Notes: generated by a model not told the origin, from the sequence alone. A stretch of DNA of 40,321 bases from Candidatus Magasanikiibacteriota bacterium (GCA_018061685.1 JAGOTR010000004.1:1-40321); one strand, 5' to 3'. Counted from the first letter of the stretch, positions 14,472-22,818 are shown. A program made the numbers and translations.

Positions 14472-14508
14472 AAAAAAATCATCCCGGCAGGTCGGGATGA
14501 TTTTTTTA
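14472..14508. terminator. Bidirectional terminator
   Basis: A 9-bp stem (14478-14486 with 14493-14501, six-base loop) is flanked by A7 and T7. It serves the TrmB-like gene on the plus strand and the M23 peptidase on the minus strand. Confidence 0.9.
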
Positions 14509-14523
14509 TTTTAGCCTGTTTTG

Positions 14524-15900
14524 TTAGCGGATATATCGAAGTGGGTTTTGTTGGGCACCATTCACGCGTACTTCAAAGTGAATATGAGGGCCAGTTGATC
14601 GGCCAGTTGATCCCATTGCGGCCAATGTTTGTCCCTGACTTACCGCTTGTCCGGCAGATACATATAATTCGGACGCATGAGCGTACAAAGTTTGTACACC
14701 CCCGCCATGATCAATAATTATGTAACAACCGTACCCACCATTCCATCCACATTGAGATTTTACTACCGTCCCTCCACGAGAAGCATAGAGTGGTGTTCCC
14801 ATAGGACCCGCAATATCCACCCCCGTATGTCGGAACCCAAAATATTGAGTAATACGAGAAACAGCGGTAGGCCACAAATAGCCTGATCCAGCCGGTGCAG
14901 AGACAGAGGGAGCCGGTGCAGTTACCCCAATCAAGGGTTTTGGTCGTGGAGCGACAATCACTTTTGGCGCGGGCTTTTCTCCATCAGGAACAAACAGGTC
15001 TTCTCCGACAACAATATCTGCGCCATCTTGTTGTAAATTGTTAAAGCTCACAATAACACTCGACTCAACATCATATAATTGAGCAATTTTTGACACAGTG
15101 TCACCCTTTGCCACCTTATGATAGAGGCCTGATGATGGAGGTATTTTTAATGTATCACCTGGACGAATATATGAGCGAGCCGTTAAATTATTTGCCCAAA
15201 GGAGGGAGTTGAGACTGACACCGTATTCTTCTGCAATACTGCCAATCACGTCACCCGATTGCACTTGATACAACACCAGTTCTTTTCTTCCAGAAGTATT
15301 CGTTGGATCCCACGCAGGTAAATCTATCCCAGGAAGAATAGAAGGCTTGGTCAAGGCACTTCCACCCACACTCATGGCAGAAAGGTCTTGTGCTTGAAAC
15401 ACCGACTCTTTTCCAACAAAACTAGGAGCATCCACACTTAAGGTTCCTTGCTTCCATGCAGGAATCGCGGTTCCCGCCAAAGTTCTTTCCAAATCGGCTT
15501 CTTCTACAATAATTTCATCAATAACAAAATTTTGTTCGCCTGGCCCTACCAACCGATAGAGTAACGTATTTCTTCCGGGAATACTCGTAATATCTTGTGA
15601 ATATAGTTTACTTTGAGGCAATAAAATAACCCCTATAACCAAAAAGAGGAGTACTTGTAATGTTCCTCGTCTTCCCAAAAGCTCTATAATTCTTCCGTCA
15701 AGCGGAAGTTGATATTTTTGACACTTCTTTTTGAGAAAAAAAAGTGCCTTATACAAACGAAACCCTACGGTATTTGCATACAGTTCGCGTACAGAAGAAA
15801 AAATACCAACAACCCGAAAAAACAACCATGCCGCACCACGCTTTCCATAGACGGCAGTTCGTAAAAGAAGGAGTAATAGTTTATCCGCAACATGCTTCAT
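14524..15900 (-). CDS. M23 family metallopeptidase with two LysM domains
   Basis: A 458-residue cell-wall hydrolase or divisome-type factor. A cytoplasmic N-terminal segment is followed by one membrane helix (about 81-98). An extracytoplasmic linker leads to LysM 1 (about 209-254) and LysM 2 (about 259-305), which bind peptidoglycan. A proline-rich spacer precedes the M23/LytM domain (about 342-455). Zinc-site residues are visible: H358-x3-D362 (HTGVD), H408, and H439-x-H441 (HIHFE). All ligands are intact, so it is probably an active endopeptidase. It may also contain a third short hydrophobic stretch near the N-terminus (LLLLLL). It shares a bidirectional terminator with TrmB-like regulator 1. 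Confidence 0.93.
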   Translation of the reverse strand: MKHVADKLLLLLLRTAVYGKRGAAWLFFRVVGIFSSVRELYANTVGFRLYKALFFLKKKCQKYQLPLDGRIIELLGRRGTLQVLLFLVIGVILLPQSKLYSQDITSIPGRNTLLYRLVGPGEQNFVIDEIIVEEADLERTLAGTAIPAWKQGTLSVDAPSFVGKESVFQAQDLSAMSVGGSALTKPSILPGIDLPAWDPTNTSGRKELVLYQVQSGDVIGSIAEEYGVSLNSLLWANNLTARSYIRPGDTLKIPPSSGLYHKVAKGDTVSKIAQLYDVESSVIVSFNNLQQDGADIVVGEDLFVPDGEKPAPKVIVAPRPKPLIGVTAPAPSVSAPAGSGYLWPTAVSRITQYFGFRHTGVDIAGPMGTPLYASRGGTVVKSQCGWNGGYGCYIIIDHGGGVQTLYAHASELYVSAGQAVSQGQTLAAMGSTGRSTGPHIHFEVRVNGAQQNPLRYIR

Positions 15901-16057
15901 ACTGGCAAAAACCCCTTAAAAATGTATAGTGAGCATACCATAGATTACGGCTTTTGAAAAGCCTCCATACCACTCTCCACAGGTTGACTTTCAGCTTAGT
16001 ACAGGCTATTATATGGGTCTATAAAATAATTTATTTTTCTTGTTATTTTCTTATCCT

Positions 16058-17377
16058 ATGGCACATACCATAAAAACGCTCCCAAAATCAGAAATAGAAC
16101 TTACCATTACTGTTTCGCCAGAAACGTATGCACCTCACCTCACCTCTGCGGCAAAAAAGCTTTCTGACCGTGTCGCTATTAAAGGATTCCGAAAAGGACA
16201 CATCCCAGCTGACATCCTCAAAAAAGAAGTAGGCGAAATGGCAATACTCCAAGAAGCATTGGAATCAATCGTGCAAGCCAGCTATGTTGATGCTATTACC
16301 AAAGAAAAATTAGACGTCATCGGCATGCCAAGTATTGATATTGAAAAACTTGCTCCAGGCAACGATGTGGTGTATCGCGCAAAAGTAGCATTATTACCAG
16401 AGGTCACCTTACCAAAGTTTTCTGATATTTCAATAACCAAAAAAGATCCAAGCGTTAATCCATCTCAAGTTGAAGAAACACTTGATGCACTTCGAGGTAT
16501 GCACGCGGTTGAAATAAAAAAAGAGGGTGAAGCAACGGGCACAGATAAGCTGGTCATTGATATGGATATGCTTATCGACAATGTCCCTGTTGAAGGTGGT
16601 CAGGCAAAAGGATACCAAGTGTATTTATCTGAGGACCATTACATTCCAGGATTCAATGAACAAGTAACCGGTCTAAAAAAAGATGATGAAAAAAAATTTA
16701 CTCTTGGATTTCCAAAAACTCATTATCAAAAACATTTAGCAGGTAAGCAGGTTGATTTTCAGGTAAAAGTGCAAGATGTATTTACCCGTGAATTGCCTGT
16801 GCTTGACGAAGCGTTTGCTAAAAAACTGGGTATTGAAAGTATTGAAAAATTACAAGAGTTACTTCGCAGTAATTTAGAAAATGAAGCAAAAAATAAATCC
16901 GACCAACAAGTAGAAATTGACATGCTCGACGCAGCAATTGAAAAAACCGTATTTGCAGAAATTCCAGACGTGCTCATTCATTCTGAAAAACAAAAAATGT
17001 TTTATGAATTAAAACGAGATTTAGAAAAAAATGGAGTGACAATTGAGCAATACTTGCAAGACATTAAAAAGAAAGAGGATGAACTATTTGAAGAATTCCA
17101 CACACAAGCACTCAAAAGGGCAAAAGCGGCGCTCTTATCTCGCCAAGTGGCAAAAGAACAAAACATTCATATTTCACCAGAAGAATTAAAGGGTGAAATT
17201 GAAAAAATTGCCCATACATACGAACATAACCCTGAAGCCCAAGAGAATTTAAAACGCCCAGAGGTTATGGATTCGATTGCTACCATGTTACAAAATAGAA
17301 AAGTCCTTTCTTGGATGAAAGATCAAGTGACGATCGCAGAAAAAATAGAAGAAAAAAAAACGAAACAAAAAAAATAA
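16058..17377 (+). CDS. tig: Trigger factor
   Basis: A 439-residue ribosome-bound chaperone. The N-terminal domain carries the ribosome-docking signature GFRKGHIP (43-50). The central FKBP-like domain spans about 155-240 with residual family features (DKLVIDM, YIPGFNEQVTGLKKDDEKKF). The C-terminal helical domain runs to a lysine-rich end. Length matches the family. A TTG six codons upstream is possible, but the ATG at 16058 starts the conserved first strand. It catches nascent chains at the exit tunnel. It has its own terminator at 17388-17410. Confidence 0.95.
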   Translation: MAHTIKTLPKSEIELTITVSPETYAPHLTSAAKKLSDRVAIKGFRKGHIPADILKKEVGEMAILQEALESIVQASYVDAITKEKLDVIGMPSIDIEKLAPGNDVVYRAKVALLPEVTLPKFSDISITKKDPSVNPSQVEETLDALRGMHAVEIKKEGEATGTDKLVIDMDMLIDNVPVEGGQAKGYQVYLSEDHYIPGFNEQVTGLKKDDEKKFTLGFPKTHYQKHLAGKQVDFQVKVQDVFTRELPVLDEAFAKKLGIESIEKLQELLRSNLENEAKNKSDQQVEIDMLDAAIEKTVFAEIPDVLIHSEKQKMFYELKRDLEKNGVTIEQYLQDIKKKEDELFEEFHTQALKRAKAALLSRQVAKEQNIHISPEELKGEIEKIAHTYEHNPEAQENLKRPEVMDSIATMLQNRKVLSWMKDQVTIAEKIEEKKTKQKK

Positions 17378-17387
17378 ACACAAAAAG

Positions 17388-17410
17388 TCCCGACTGAGTC
17401 GGGATTTTTT
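17388..17410 (+). terminator. Terminator of tig
   Basis: TCCCGAC (17388-17394) pairs with GTCGGGA (17398-17404), three-base loop, then T6. The same stem sequence recurs at 40082-40098 and, slightly longer, at 18879-18896. Confidence 0.88.
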
Positions 17411-17443
17411 CTTTTCCCATTTTTTTGCTATATTTGGCAGTAT

Positions 17444-17671
17444 ATGAAACAGCTACTTTCTATTCGTGTTACAACAAGAACGTCCAAACCAGCAATAGAA
17501 CAAATAACAGAGACTTCCTATACCGTACGGCTTACCGCACCACCAACAGGCGGACAAGCAAACAAACAACTTATTCAAATTCTTTCAAAAGAGCTCGGTA
17601 TTCCAAAATCACACATGAATATTATACGAGGAGAAAAAAGCCGAAACAAAGTAATTGAAATTACCCCTTAA
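17444..17671 (+). CDS. DUF167 / YggU family protein
   Basis: A 75-residue protein of the DUF167 (YggU) family, a small alpha/beta fold of unknown role. It shows the conserved core: a first strand (LLSIRVTTRTSK), then the signature APPTGGQANKQLIQILSKELGIPKS and a final strand with GEKSRNKVIEI. That corresponds to the family's P-x-x-G-x-AN and G-x-x-S-R-x-K motifs. It sits convergent with yidD, 6 bp apart. Confidence 0.88.
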   Translation: MKQLLSIRVTTRTSKPAIEQITETSYTVRLTAPPTGGQANKQLIQILSKELGIPKSHMNIIRGEKSRNKVIEITP

Positions 17672-17677
17672 GCTATG

Positions 17678-17947
17678 CTAAGGCAGATCAATTCCACCTC
17701 TTGTCCACGGATGGCAACGCAAAATTCTCCAGGCCGATTTCCATATACCACGAATAAGTCCGTATTTTTCAATTGACTGCTTACCGTATTCGCTGCAGGA
17801 AGGATAAAAAGGGCAATACCCGTGAGGGAAAAACCACTTGGCCCAAAAAGAATGGTCGGGTGAACATGTTTTTTGATACACCCATACAAAAAATATACCA
17901 AAAAATTTTGGCGCCTGCCGAAGAAAAGAAAAAAAGCTTTTTTTCAT
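17678..17947 (-). CDS. yidD: Membrane protein insertion efficiency factor YidD
   Basis: An 89-residue YidD. The family's hallmark cysteine block CPFYPSCSEY (C45 and C51) and the closing RILRCHPWTRGGID-LP (C78) are present. The usual final GG-x-DPVP is shortened to GGIDLP. An N-terminal amphipathic helix would associate with the membrane. YidD assists YidC-dependent insertion. It starts 6 nt after rnpA ends, as in the conserved rpmH-rnpA-yidD cluster. However, yidC does not follow; instead a convergent DUF167 gene does. Confidence 0.93.
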   Translation of the reverse strand: MKKSFFSFLRQAPKFFGIFFVWVYQKTCSPDHSFWAKWFFPHGYCPFYPSCSEYGKQSIEKYGLIRGIWKSAWRILRCHPWTRGGIDLP

Positions 17948-17953
17948 ATACGT

Positions 17954-18331
17954 TTATTTCAAAAGCTTTGCACGATGCAACAAACGCTCAATGTCGAGAG
18001 CAATATTTTGATATGAATTATCCAACACGATTGGCTTTGCTTGAACCAAAAGAAACACACCCTCTTTTAATTTTTCTTGTTTAAGATACAGACGAATAAC
18101 TTCTCTCATTTGCCGTTTTACTCGATTTCGTTTCACCGCACTTTTTGAAACTTTTTTAGAAACCACAAACCCAATTTTACACATATCTTTGGTATACAAT
18201 CTTTTTGGAAACGCAATGATATCAATCGGCCACACAAGAAGCGTTACAACAGCACCGCCAAAAAACCGTCCTTTTTCAAACACGATTTCGATGTCTCTTT
18301 TTTTCTTGAGGCGATTGTGTTGTTGAAGCAT
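17954..18331 (-). CDS. rnpA: Ribonuclease P protein component
   Basis: A 125-residue RnpA, which binds RNase P RNA and helps position precursor tRNA. It begins MLQQHNRLKKKRDIEIVFEKG, typical of the family. The RNR motif lies in KSAVKRNRVKRQMREVIRLY, and a strand-helix end carries VFLLVQAK. A longer open frame up to 18511 crosses a repeat element and is not conserved, so the ATG at 18331 is chosen. It lies between rpmH and yidD in the usual order. The partner RNA gene is not recognised in this window. Confidence 0.94.
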   Translation of the reverse strand: MLQQHNRLKKKRDIEIVFEKGRFFGGAVVTLLVWPIDIIAFPKRLYTKDMCKIGFVVSKKVSKSAVKRNRVKRQMREVIRLYLKQEKLKEGVFLLVQAKPIVLDNSYQNIALDIERLLHRAKLLK

Positions 18332-18347
18332 AGAAATAAAGGGGAGC

Positions 18348-18416
18348 GTCATCCCTAAAAAAGAGGAAATCCACTTATTCACGTATATTGTGGATCCCCA
18401 CTTTCGCAGGGATGAC
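18348..18416. repeat. Interspersed inverted repeat between rnpA and rpmH
   Basis: GTCATCCCT (18348-18356) pairs with AGGGATGAC (18408-18416), and ATCCAC (18369-18374) with GTGGAT (18390-18395). The right side resembles a GTGGATCCCC...GGGATGAC repeat found between genes in many bacteria. Confidence 0.7.
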
Positions 18417-18439
18417 ATGTACCCTGTCAGTATAACAAA

Positions 18440-18467
18440 AGAACCTCTGTTGTGGGAGGCTCTCGTT
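18440..18467 (-). terminator. Weak hairpin after rpmH
   Basis: On the minus strand GAGCCTC pairs with GAGGTTC (one G-U pair), followed by TTTTG. It may attenuate read-through from rpmH into rnpA. Confidence 0.45.
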
Positions 18468-18470
18468 TGT

Positions 18471-18647
18471 TTATCGAGTTTTGCGAGTACGTTTTCCTTT
18501 TTTCTCGTCACTCACGGTCAATTTTTTTCTTGACTTTTCACGACGTCTTTTCAACACAGACCGTCCATTTTTGGTACTCATACGACTGCGGAATCCATGG
18601 GTTTTTGCGCGTTTTCTTTTTTTCGGTTGGTAGGTTCTTTTTGGCAT
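18471..18647 (-). CDS. rpmH: 50S ribosomal protein L34
   Basis: A 58-residue, very basic L34. It starts [19 protein letters not shown] and continues [17 protein letters not shown], the near-invariant family core. It has a longer than usual lysine/arginine C-terminal tail. It sits in the canonical position upstream of rnpA, with dnaA diverging on the other side. A consensus minus-strand promoter is at 18702-18730. L34 lies near the peptide exit region of the large subunit. Confidence 0.96.
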   Translation of the reverse strand: MPKRTYQPKKRKRAKTHGFRSRMSTKNGRSVLKRRREKSRKKLTVSDEKKGKRTRKTR

Positions 18648-18701
18648 ACAAACAAAATTAATGGGTTGACAGAAAAATCATGTTCAAAACGGTACCCAAC
18701 G

Positions 18702-18730
18702 AGTATATGAGAAAAAGATAAAAAAGTCAA
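18702..18730 (-). promoter_or_regulatory. Promoter of rpmH
   Basis: On the minus strand TTGACT (18725-18730), 17 bases and TATACT (18702-18707). The leader is about 50 nt. Confidence 0.8.
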
Positions 18731-18786
18731 GCCCTTCGACTCTCCCTGAGGAGCCTGACTATCGGCAGACAGTCGGGATTCGCCGG
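18731..18786. repeat. GC-rich interspersed palindrome between rpmH and dnaA
   Basis: GCCC...GGGC ends enclose GACT...AGTC and GGAG/CTCC pairings and end ATTCGCCGGGCAAG. It belongs with the GC-rich repeat family that also occurs after polA and at the end of TrmB-like regulator 1. Confidence 0.6.
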
Positions 18787-18841
18787 GCAAGCAATACTCC
18801 GCAGAAAAAACACAATGGGAACCTTAGTCCGACATGCAACG

Positions 18842-18933
18842 AAATGGCGCCAAAGAACACCATCTTTCGTGGCGTAAACCCCGACTGATGTCGGGGCACG
18901 CCACTGCCTCAAAACGGCTGCCGCCATTTTTCG
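18842..18933. repeat. Nested GC-rich hairpin before dnaA
   Basis: An inner CCCCGAC-TGAT-GTCGGGG hairpin (18879-18896) is enclosed by GTGGCGT/ACGCCAC (18869-18875 with 18898-18904). An outer AAATGGCG/CGCCATTT pairing (18842-18849 with 18922-18929) encloses both. A short T-run follows on the plus strand, so it may insulate dnaA from upstream read-through. Confidence 0.6.
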
Positions 18934-18958
18934 TTGTTTTTGGCTGTAGTTAAAAAAG

Positions 18959-18987
18959 TTATCCCCACCCTCCACAGCTTATCCACA
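18959..18987 (+). promoter_or_regulatory. DnaA boxes upstream of dnaA
   Basis: An exact TTATCCACA lies at 18979-18987 and a one-mismatch TTATCCCCA at 18959-18967. They sit about 90-120 bp before the dnaA start and may serve autoregulation or the origin. Confidence 0.7.
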
Positions 18988-19037
18988 GGTTAATAACTTT
19001 TTTGCTCTACTAAGCCATTTTTTCTTTTGTTCATATG

Positions 19038-19046
19038 TGATACTAT
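19038..19046 (+). promoter_or_regulatory. Extended -10 promoter of dnaA
   Basis: TGATACTAT (19038-19046) fits an extended -10 element and would start transcription about 25 nt before the dnaA ATG. No strong -35 is present. Confidence 0.5.
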
Positions 19047-19078
19047 TGTGAAGAACTTGTAAAAATCACCTTTTTCCT

Positions 19079-20458
19079 ATGACCAACTATGAAATTTGGC
19101 AAGCCGTACTTGCCGATTTTGAACTTAAACTCTCGAAGGCTAACTTTACGACCTGGTTTCATAATACAGGAATAGGTGAATACGATGCGGGGAAAATTAC
19201 CATTTGTGTTCCTAATACCTTTACCAAAAGTTGGCTAGAAAAAAAATATAATGCCGATTTAGCCAAAACAATAGAACGGGTCACCGGAAAACCCGTAAAA
19301 CGCATAGAGTACAAGGTTGAAAACATGAAAAATATCACAGAACAAGAATGTATTGTACAACAAGCCCCTGTGGTTTCAACTATTCAAACACCCATATATT
19401 CTCAAACCACTCAAAAAGCCACCCAATTTGGGCTCAACCCAAAATACACGTTTGATACCTTTATTGTTGGAAAAGGCAATGAATTAGCCCACGCAGCAGC
19501 CCAAGCCGTGGCCGATCGGCCAGGTGAAGCCTATAACCCATTATTTATCTATGGAGACGTTGGGCTAGGCAAAACCCATTTGCTCCAGGCTATTGGGCAT
19601 ACACTACTTGAAAAAAATCCTCAGACAAAAATTTTATACGTCAGTTCAGAAAAATTTACCAATGAATTTGTGGCTGCGGTAAAGCAAGGGAAAGCAAAAG
19701 AATTTAAAGACCGATACCGCACGGTAGACCTATTATTAATTGATGATATTCAATTTATAGGAGGAAAAGAACAAACCCAAGAAGAATTTTTCCATACATT
19801 TAATGAATTACACCAACTCGGCAAACAAGTAGTCATGACGAGTGACCGACCACCTAAGGCTATTCCCGCTCTTGAAGATCGGTTACGCAGCAGATTTGAA
19901 TGGGGAATGATTGCCGATGTGTCTGCCCCAGACCTTGAAACACGCGTTGCCATTTTACAAACCAAATGCCAAGAAAAAGGGCTCACTCTTTCTCAAGAAG
20001 TATTAGAGTTGGTTGCATCAACAGTACAAAGTAATATCCGAGAGCTTGAAGGCGCATTAAATAAAATTTCTGTATTTCACCAAATAAAAAATAGCGTGGC
20101 TTCTCTTGAGAGTGTGAAGTCTATGCTGGCAAGCTTTGAAAGCCAATCCATGAAAAAATCCGTTACCCCGAGGCAAATTATTAGCACGGTCGGGTCATTT
20201 TATGATATCGAAATAGACCAAATTACAGGTAAAAGTCGTGAAAAGAAAATATCACTACCACGACAAATTATTATGTATTTGCTTCGTACAGAGCTCCAAA
20301 TGTCGTACCCCGCGATAGGAAATGAATTGGGAGGGCGAGATCATACCACAGCAATCCATGCACAAACAAAAATAGAAGAATTATTTAAAGAAGACATGAA
20401 AATAAAACAAGATATTGAACTTATTAAACAACAATTATACGCACAAAGTATTAAATAA
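19079..20458 (+). CDS. dnaA: Chromosomal replication initiator DnaA
   Basis: A 459-residue DnaA. Domain I (about 1-70) is followed by a short domain II. The AAA+ domain III has Walker A GDVGLGKT (159-166), Walker B LLLIDD (218-223), sensor I in MTSDRPPKAIPALEDRL and the arginine-finger region RLRSRFEWG. Domain IV ends with the DNA-binding signature GGRDHTTAIHA (418-428). All ATPase and DNA-contact residues appear intact. It binds TTATNCACA boxes, of which exact copies occur at 18979 and 8153-8173, with one-mismatch copies near 20.5 kb. The ATG at 19079 lacks a clear SD. Confidence 0.97.
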   Translation: MTNYEIWQAVLADFELKLSKANFTTWFHNTGIGEYDAGKITICVPNTFTKSWLEKKYNADLAKTIERVTGKPVKRIEYKVENMKNITEQECIVQQAPVVSTIQTPIYSQTTQKATQFGLNPKYTFDTFIVGKGNELAHAAAQAVADRPGEAYNPLFIYGDVGLGKTHLLQAIGHTLLEKNPQTKILYVSSEKFTNEFVAAVKQGKAKEFKDRYRTVDLLLIDDIQFIGGKEQTQEEFFHTFNELHQLGKQVVMTSDRPPKAIPALEDRLRSRFEWGMIADVSAPDLETRVAILQTKCQEKGLTLSQEVLELVASTVQSNIRELEGALNKISVFHQIKNSVASLESVKSMLASFESQSMKKSVTPRQIISTVGSFYDIEIDQITGKSREKKISLPRQIIMYLLRTELQMSYPAIGNELGGRDHTTAIHAQTKIEELFKEDMKIKQDIELIKQQLYAQSIK

Positions 20459-20760
20459 GTAGCATCCACAAACTTTCCACACCCAATCCACAGTGTATAA
20501 CTGATGTATAACTCACATAAGCGAGTGGATAACAGCAGAAGTTGTACACAAGAAAAAATAACAAACACGATTCATGCACAAACCAAACACACGTGATCAC
20601 ACCATTTCACCACACAAAAAAAAACAAAAAAATTAGTGTTTAAGCAAAAAAAACATACTTATACCACTCATCCACTTGCCTACTACTATTACAAGTACTA
20701 TATATATAAAATAATAACCTTTTAGGGTGTGTGGACTATTTTTAACATTATTGATCAAAT
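20459..20760. other. Candidate oriC in the dnaA-dnaN intergenic region
   Basis: No gene in 302 bp. The left part has near-consensus DnaA boxes, for instance AGTGGATAA on 20524-20532, the complement of TTATCCACT. Several CCACA-containing 9-mers lie at 20465-20495. The right part has a box-like TCATCCACT (20668-20676), then TGC, then four DnaA-trio triplets CTACTACTATTA (20680-20691). An all-A/T stretch (20700-20718) follows. The order of box, GC spacer, trios and AT tract is that of the bacterial origin unwinding system. The dnaN promoter must also lie here. Confidence 0.65.
20668..20691 (+). promoter_or_regulatory. DnaA-trio element
   Basis: A weak DnaA box (TCATCCACT), a 3-nt spacer and the triplets CTA-CTA-CTA-TTA. 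The complementary strand reads 3'-GAT-GAT-GAT-AAT-5', the pattern bound as single-stranded DNA by DnaA. Confidence 0.6.
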
Positions 20761-21888
20761 ATGCAATTTACCTGTACGAAAGAAAACATTGCACATGGAC
20801 TCCATATTGTTTGTGGCTTAGCAAGTAAACCAAGTCACTTACCAATTCTTTCTCATATTCGTATTACAGCAACAGAATCGGGAGTCACATTAGTTGCAAC
20901 AAATTTAGAAGTCGCTATTCGTGCATTTGTTCGGGCTAAAGTAGAGGTGCCTGGTGAATGGACTGTGCCAGCAAAAACATTGTTAGATTATGTATCGTTG
21001 TTACCTGAAGAACAAATACGCATGTCGCTTGAAGGAACTGAATTGATTGTGTCGTGTGGACGAACAAGTACCAAAATAAAAGGTATCACTGCCGAAGAAT
21101 ATCCAGTTATTCCAGATGTAGAAGAAGATGCCCCGTACTTACTCGGAGCTGAAGTATTGAAGCAATCACTCGCTCAGGTTGCGTTTGCTGCTGCAAAAAA
21201 CGAAATTCGTCCAGAATTGTCTGGTATTTATATGGGATGCTTTGTTCGAGAAAAACAAGGAATCTTTTTTGCCGCAACTGATTCGTATCGGTTAGCTGAA
21301 CGATTTGTTCCTCTTACCACGGAAGGGCAAACGAGAGAGGTGATTATTCCCGGAAAAACAGCAATGGAATTTATTCGTCTTATTGGATTTTCTTTGGGAA
21401 AAGACGGTGTGGAACAAGATGTTCGTATTTGGCTCAGCCAAACACAGATTGCTCTTCGTTTTGATACATTTGAAGTGACTTCTCGATTGGTAGATGGAAC
21501 GTATCCTGATTATACACAAATTATTCCACAGGCATTTCAAACCACAGTGGTATTTTCTAAAGATGCCTTGGTGAATAGTATGAAAGCATCAAGCCTGTTC
21601 ACTACAACGGGCATTAACGCGGTTTCTTTGGTTATTAAGTCAGATGAGGGTGCGGTGACCGTTTCGTCAACCAGCACGCAAACTGGGGCCCATGAGACGG
21701 TATTGGATACGGAAGTGATAGGTGTGGATAATGATATTGTGTTGAATCACAAATATGTATTAGAAGGTATGCAGCATGTAACCGATGGGGATGTTGAATT
21801 AAAAATGAATGATAAAGAATCTCCTTGCTTGTTTTTGTCTAAAACGAGTGATGCGTATAAGTATATTGTGATGCCTATTCGGCAGTAG
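20761..21888 (+). CDS. dnaN: DNA polymerase III beta subunit (sliding clamp)
   Basis: A 375-residue beta clamp with three repeated domains of about 125 residues. Family blocks are visible: LPILSHIRITATESGVTLVATNLEVAI in domain one, ELSGIYMG and AATDSYRLAE in domain two, DGTYPDYTQIIP in the linker region. It ends YKYIVMPIRQ, equivalent to the conserved final MP(M/V)R. The clamp encircles DNA and tethers polymerase III; its loader subunit HolA is at 6.4 kb. It follows dnaA as usual, but recF and gyrB do not follow. Confidence 0.96.
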   Translation: MQFTCTKENIAHGLHIVCGLASKPSHLPILSHIRITATESGVTLVATNLEVAIRAFVRAKVEVPGEWTVPAKTLLDYVSLLPEEQIRMSLEGTELIVSCGRTSTKIKGITAEEYPVIPDVEEDAPYLLGAEVLKQSLAQVAFAAAKNEIRPELSGIYMGCFVREKQGIFFAATDSYRLAERFVPLTTEGQTREVIIPGKTAMEFIRLIGFSLGKDGVEQDVRIWLSQTQIALRFDTFEVTSRLVDGTYPDYTQIIPQAFQTTVVFSKDALVNSMKASSLFTTTGINAVSLVIKSDEGAVTVSSTSTQTGAHETVLDTEVIGVDNDIVLNHKYVLEGMQHVTDGDVELKMNDKESPCLFLSKTSDAYKYIVMPIRQ

Positions 21889-21932
21889 GGATTGATTGGT
21901 GAAAGAGAGTAACAGATTAGAAAAAAATAAAA

Positions 21933-21968
21933 ACCACGGGTGAGAAATTACCGGCGGTTTTTTTATTT
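21933..21968 (+). terminator. Terminator of dnaN
   Basis: AACC-A-CGG pairs with CCG-GC-GGTT around an internal mismatch and is followed by a T7 run. Confidence 0.7.
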
Positions 21969-22018
21969 TTGATTTTTTACTCTTCTATTCTTCCCAATAA
22001 AAATTGAGAAAAATATTT

Positions 22019-22033
22019 GGAGGGAGGGGTGGG
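22019..22033 (+). other. G-rich tract, possible G-quadruplex
   Basis: Four runs of two to four G separated by single bases lie 3' of dnaN and of GC-rich island 2. It could fold as a two-layer quadruplex on the plus strand, or be a C-rich 3' UTR element of the minus-strand gene. Confidence 0.35.
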
Positions 22034-22119
22034 TAGCACACGCCTCCAAAAATGGGTGGGAAAGAACTTTTTTGCGGCCTCTCACTGCTACCGTCCCTTT
22101 TTTGAAGGGTGTGAGAGAT

Positions 22120-22818
22120 TTAGTCATCGTACTCATCTCGTCGCCGCTGATCGGCGACGATGTTTTCAAGCGCTTCACGGGCGCTCACTCCTTGCCGCAG
22201 AGCACGAACTGCAGCGAGCACGAGGCTCTCGTTCTCGGGGAATTCAATCCCCTTGAGAACTTCCGCCAGCCTTTCGGTGGCGGAAACATCTTTTTCAAAC
22301 TGGGCAGCCACTTTCTCGGCAGCCACCCGAATCTCTTCATCTCGCCGAGCCGCCTCTGCGAGACACCACGCCACCCACGCGTCGACCCGAGGGTCGTTGG
22401 GGGTGGCCGCGACGAGGTCGCGAACAGCTTGTTCAGCCGTCTCGATGTCTCCGCCGTGCCGTGCGGCCAGTCCCCAAACCAGGACCTCACGGGAGTCGAG
22501 GAGAGCCTCGACCTGGGTGGAGGAAAAACGGCTGATGGGCAGTTTGGCGATCCACTGGAATCGCTCTCCGTTGAAGCCGTTGTGCTTCAGTTCGAAAGCA
22601 CAACATCTCGTTAGGGAAAGATGACTCTCCCAACTCTCTTTGTTGTGTCCCACCTGCCACCGCAGTTTTAGGTGGAGGAACTCATCTTTGGTGAATGTTA
22701 CTTCCCCTCCGTTTTGTACCTCTACCCTTTCGAGATTCTCAAATTCCCTGTCGTATGGGTGGACCTCGTGGTTGGGGCCGAGGGGTCCGTGAGAAGAATC
22801 AAACTGATGCTTGGCCAT
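22120..22818 (-). CDS. GC-rich orphan gene, island 2
   Basis: A 232-residue protein that I do not recognise. It has clearly GC-rich codon use unlike its surroundings. A perfect AAAGGAG ribosome binding site lies 7 nt before the ATG at 22818; the frame extends to 22860 but the SD fixes the start. The N-terminal 75 residues are hydrophilic (FDSSHGPLGPNHEVHPYDREFENLERVEV). The rest is strongly helical. A GLAARHGGDIETAEQAVRDLVAATPNDPRVDAW stretch reads like a TPR-type repeat, and the end is acidic (DQRRRDEYDD). Like island 1 it is transcribed away from a TrmB-like regulator, from a consensus promoter (23018-23046) with a leader of about 190 nt. Recent acquisition is likely. Confidence 0.7.
   Translation of the reverse strand: MAKHQFDSSHGPLGPNHEVHPYDREFENLERVEVQNGGEVTFTKDEFLHLKLRWQVGHNKESWESHLSLTRCCAFELKHNGFNGERFQWIAKLPISRFSSTQVEALLDSREVLVWGLAARHGGDIETAEQAVRDLVAATPNDPRVDAWVAWCLAEAARRDEEIRVAAEKVAAQFEKDVSATERLAEVLKGIEFPENESLVLAAVRALRQGVSAREALENIVADQRRRDEYDD

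Noticed and set aside
22072-22624. Plus-strand open frames of 180 and 154 codons opposite island 2
   Set aside because: GC-rich coding DNA gives long antisense frames. Only the minus-strand frame has a ribosome binding site and promoter.
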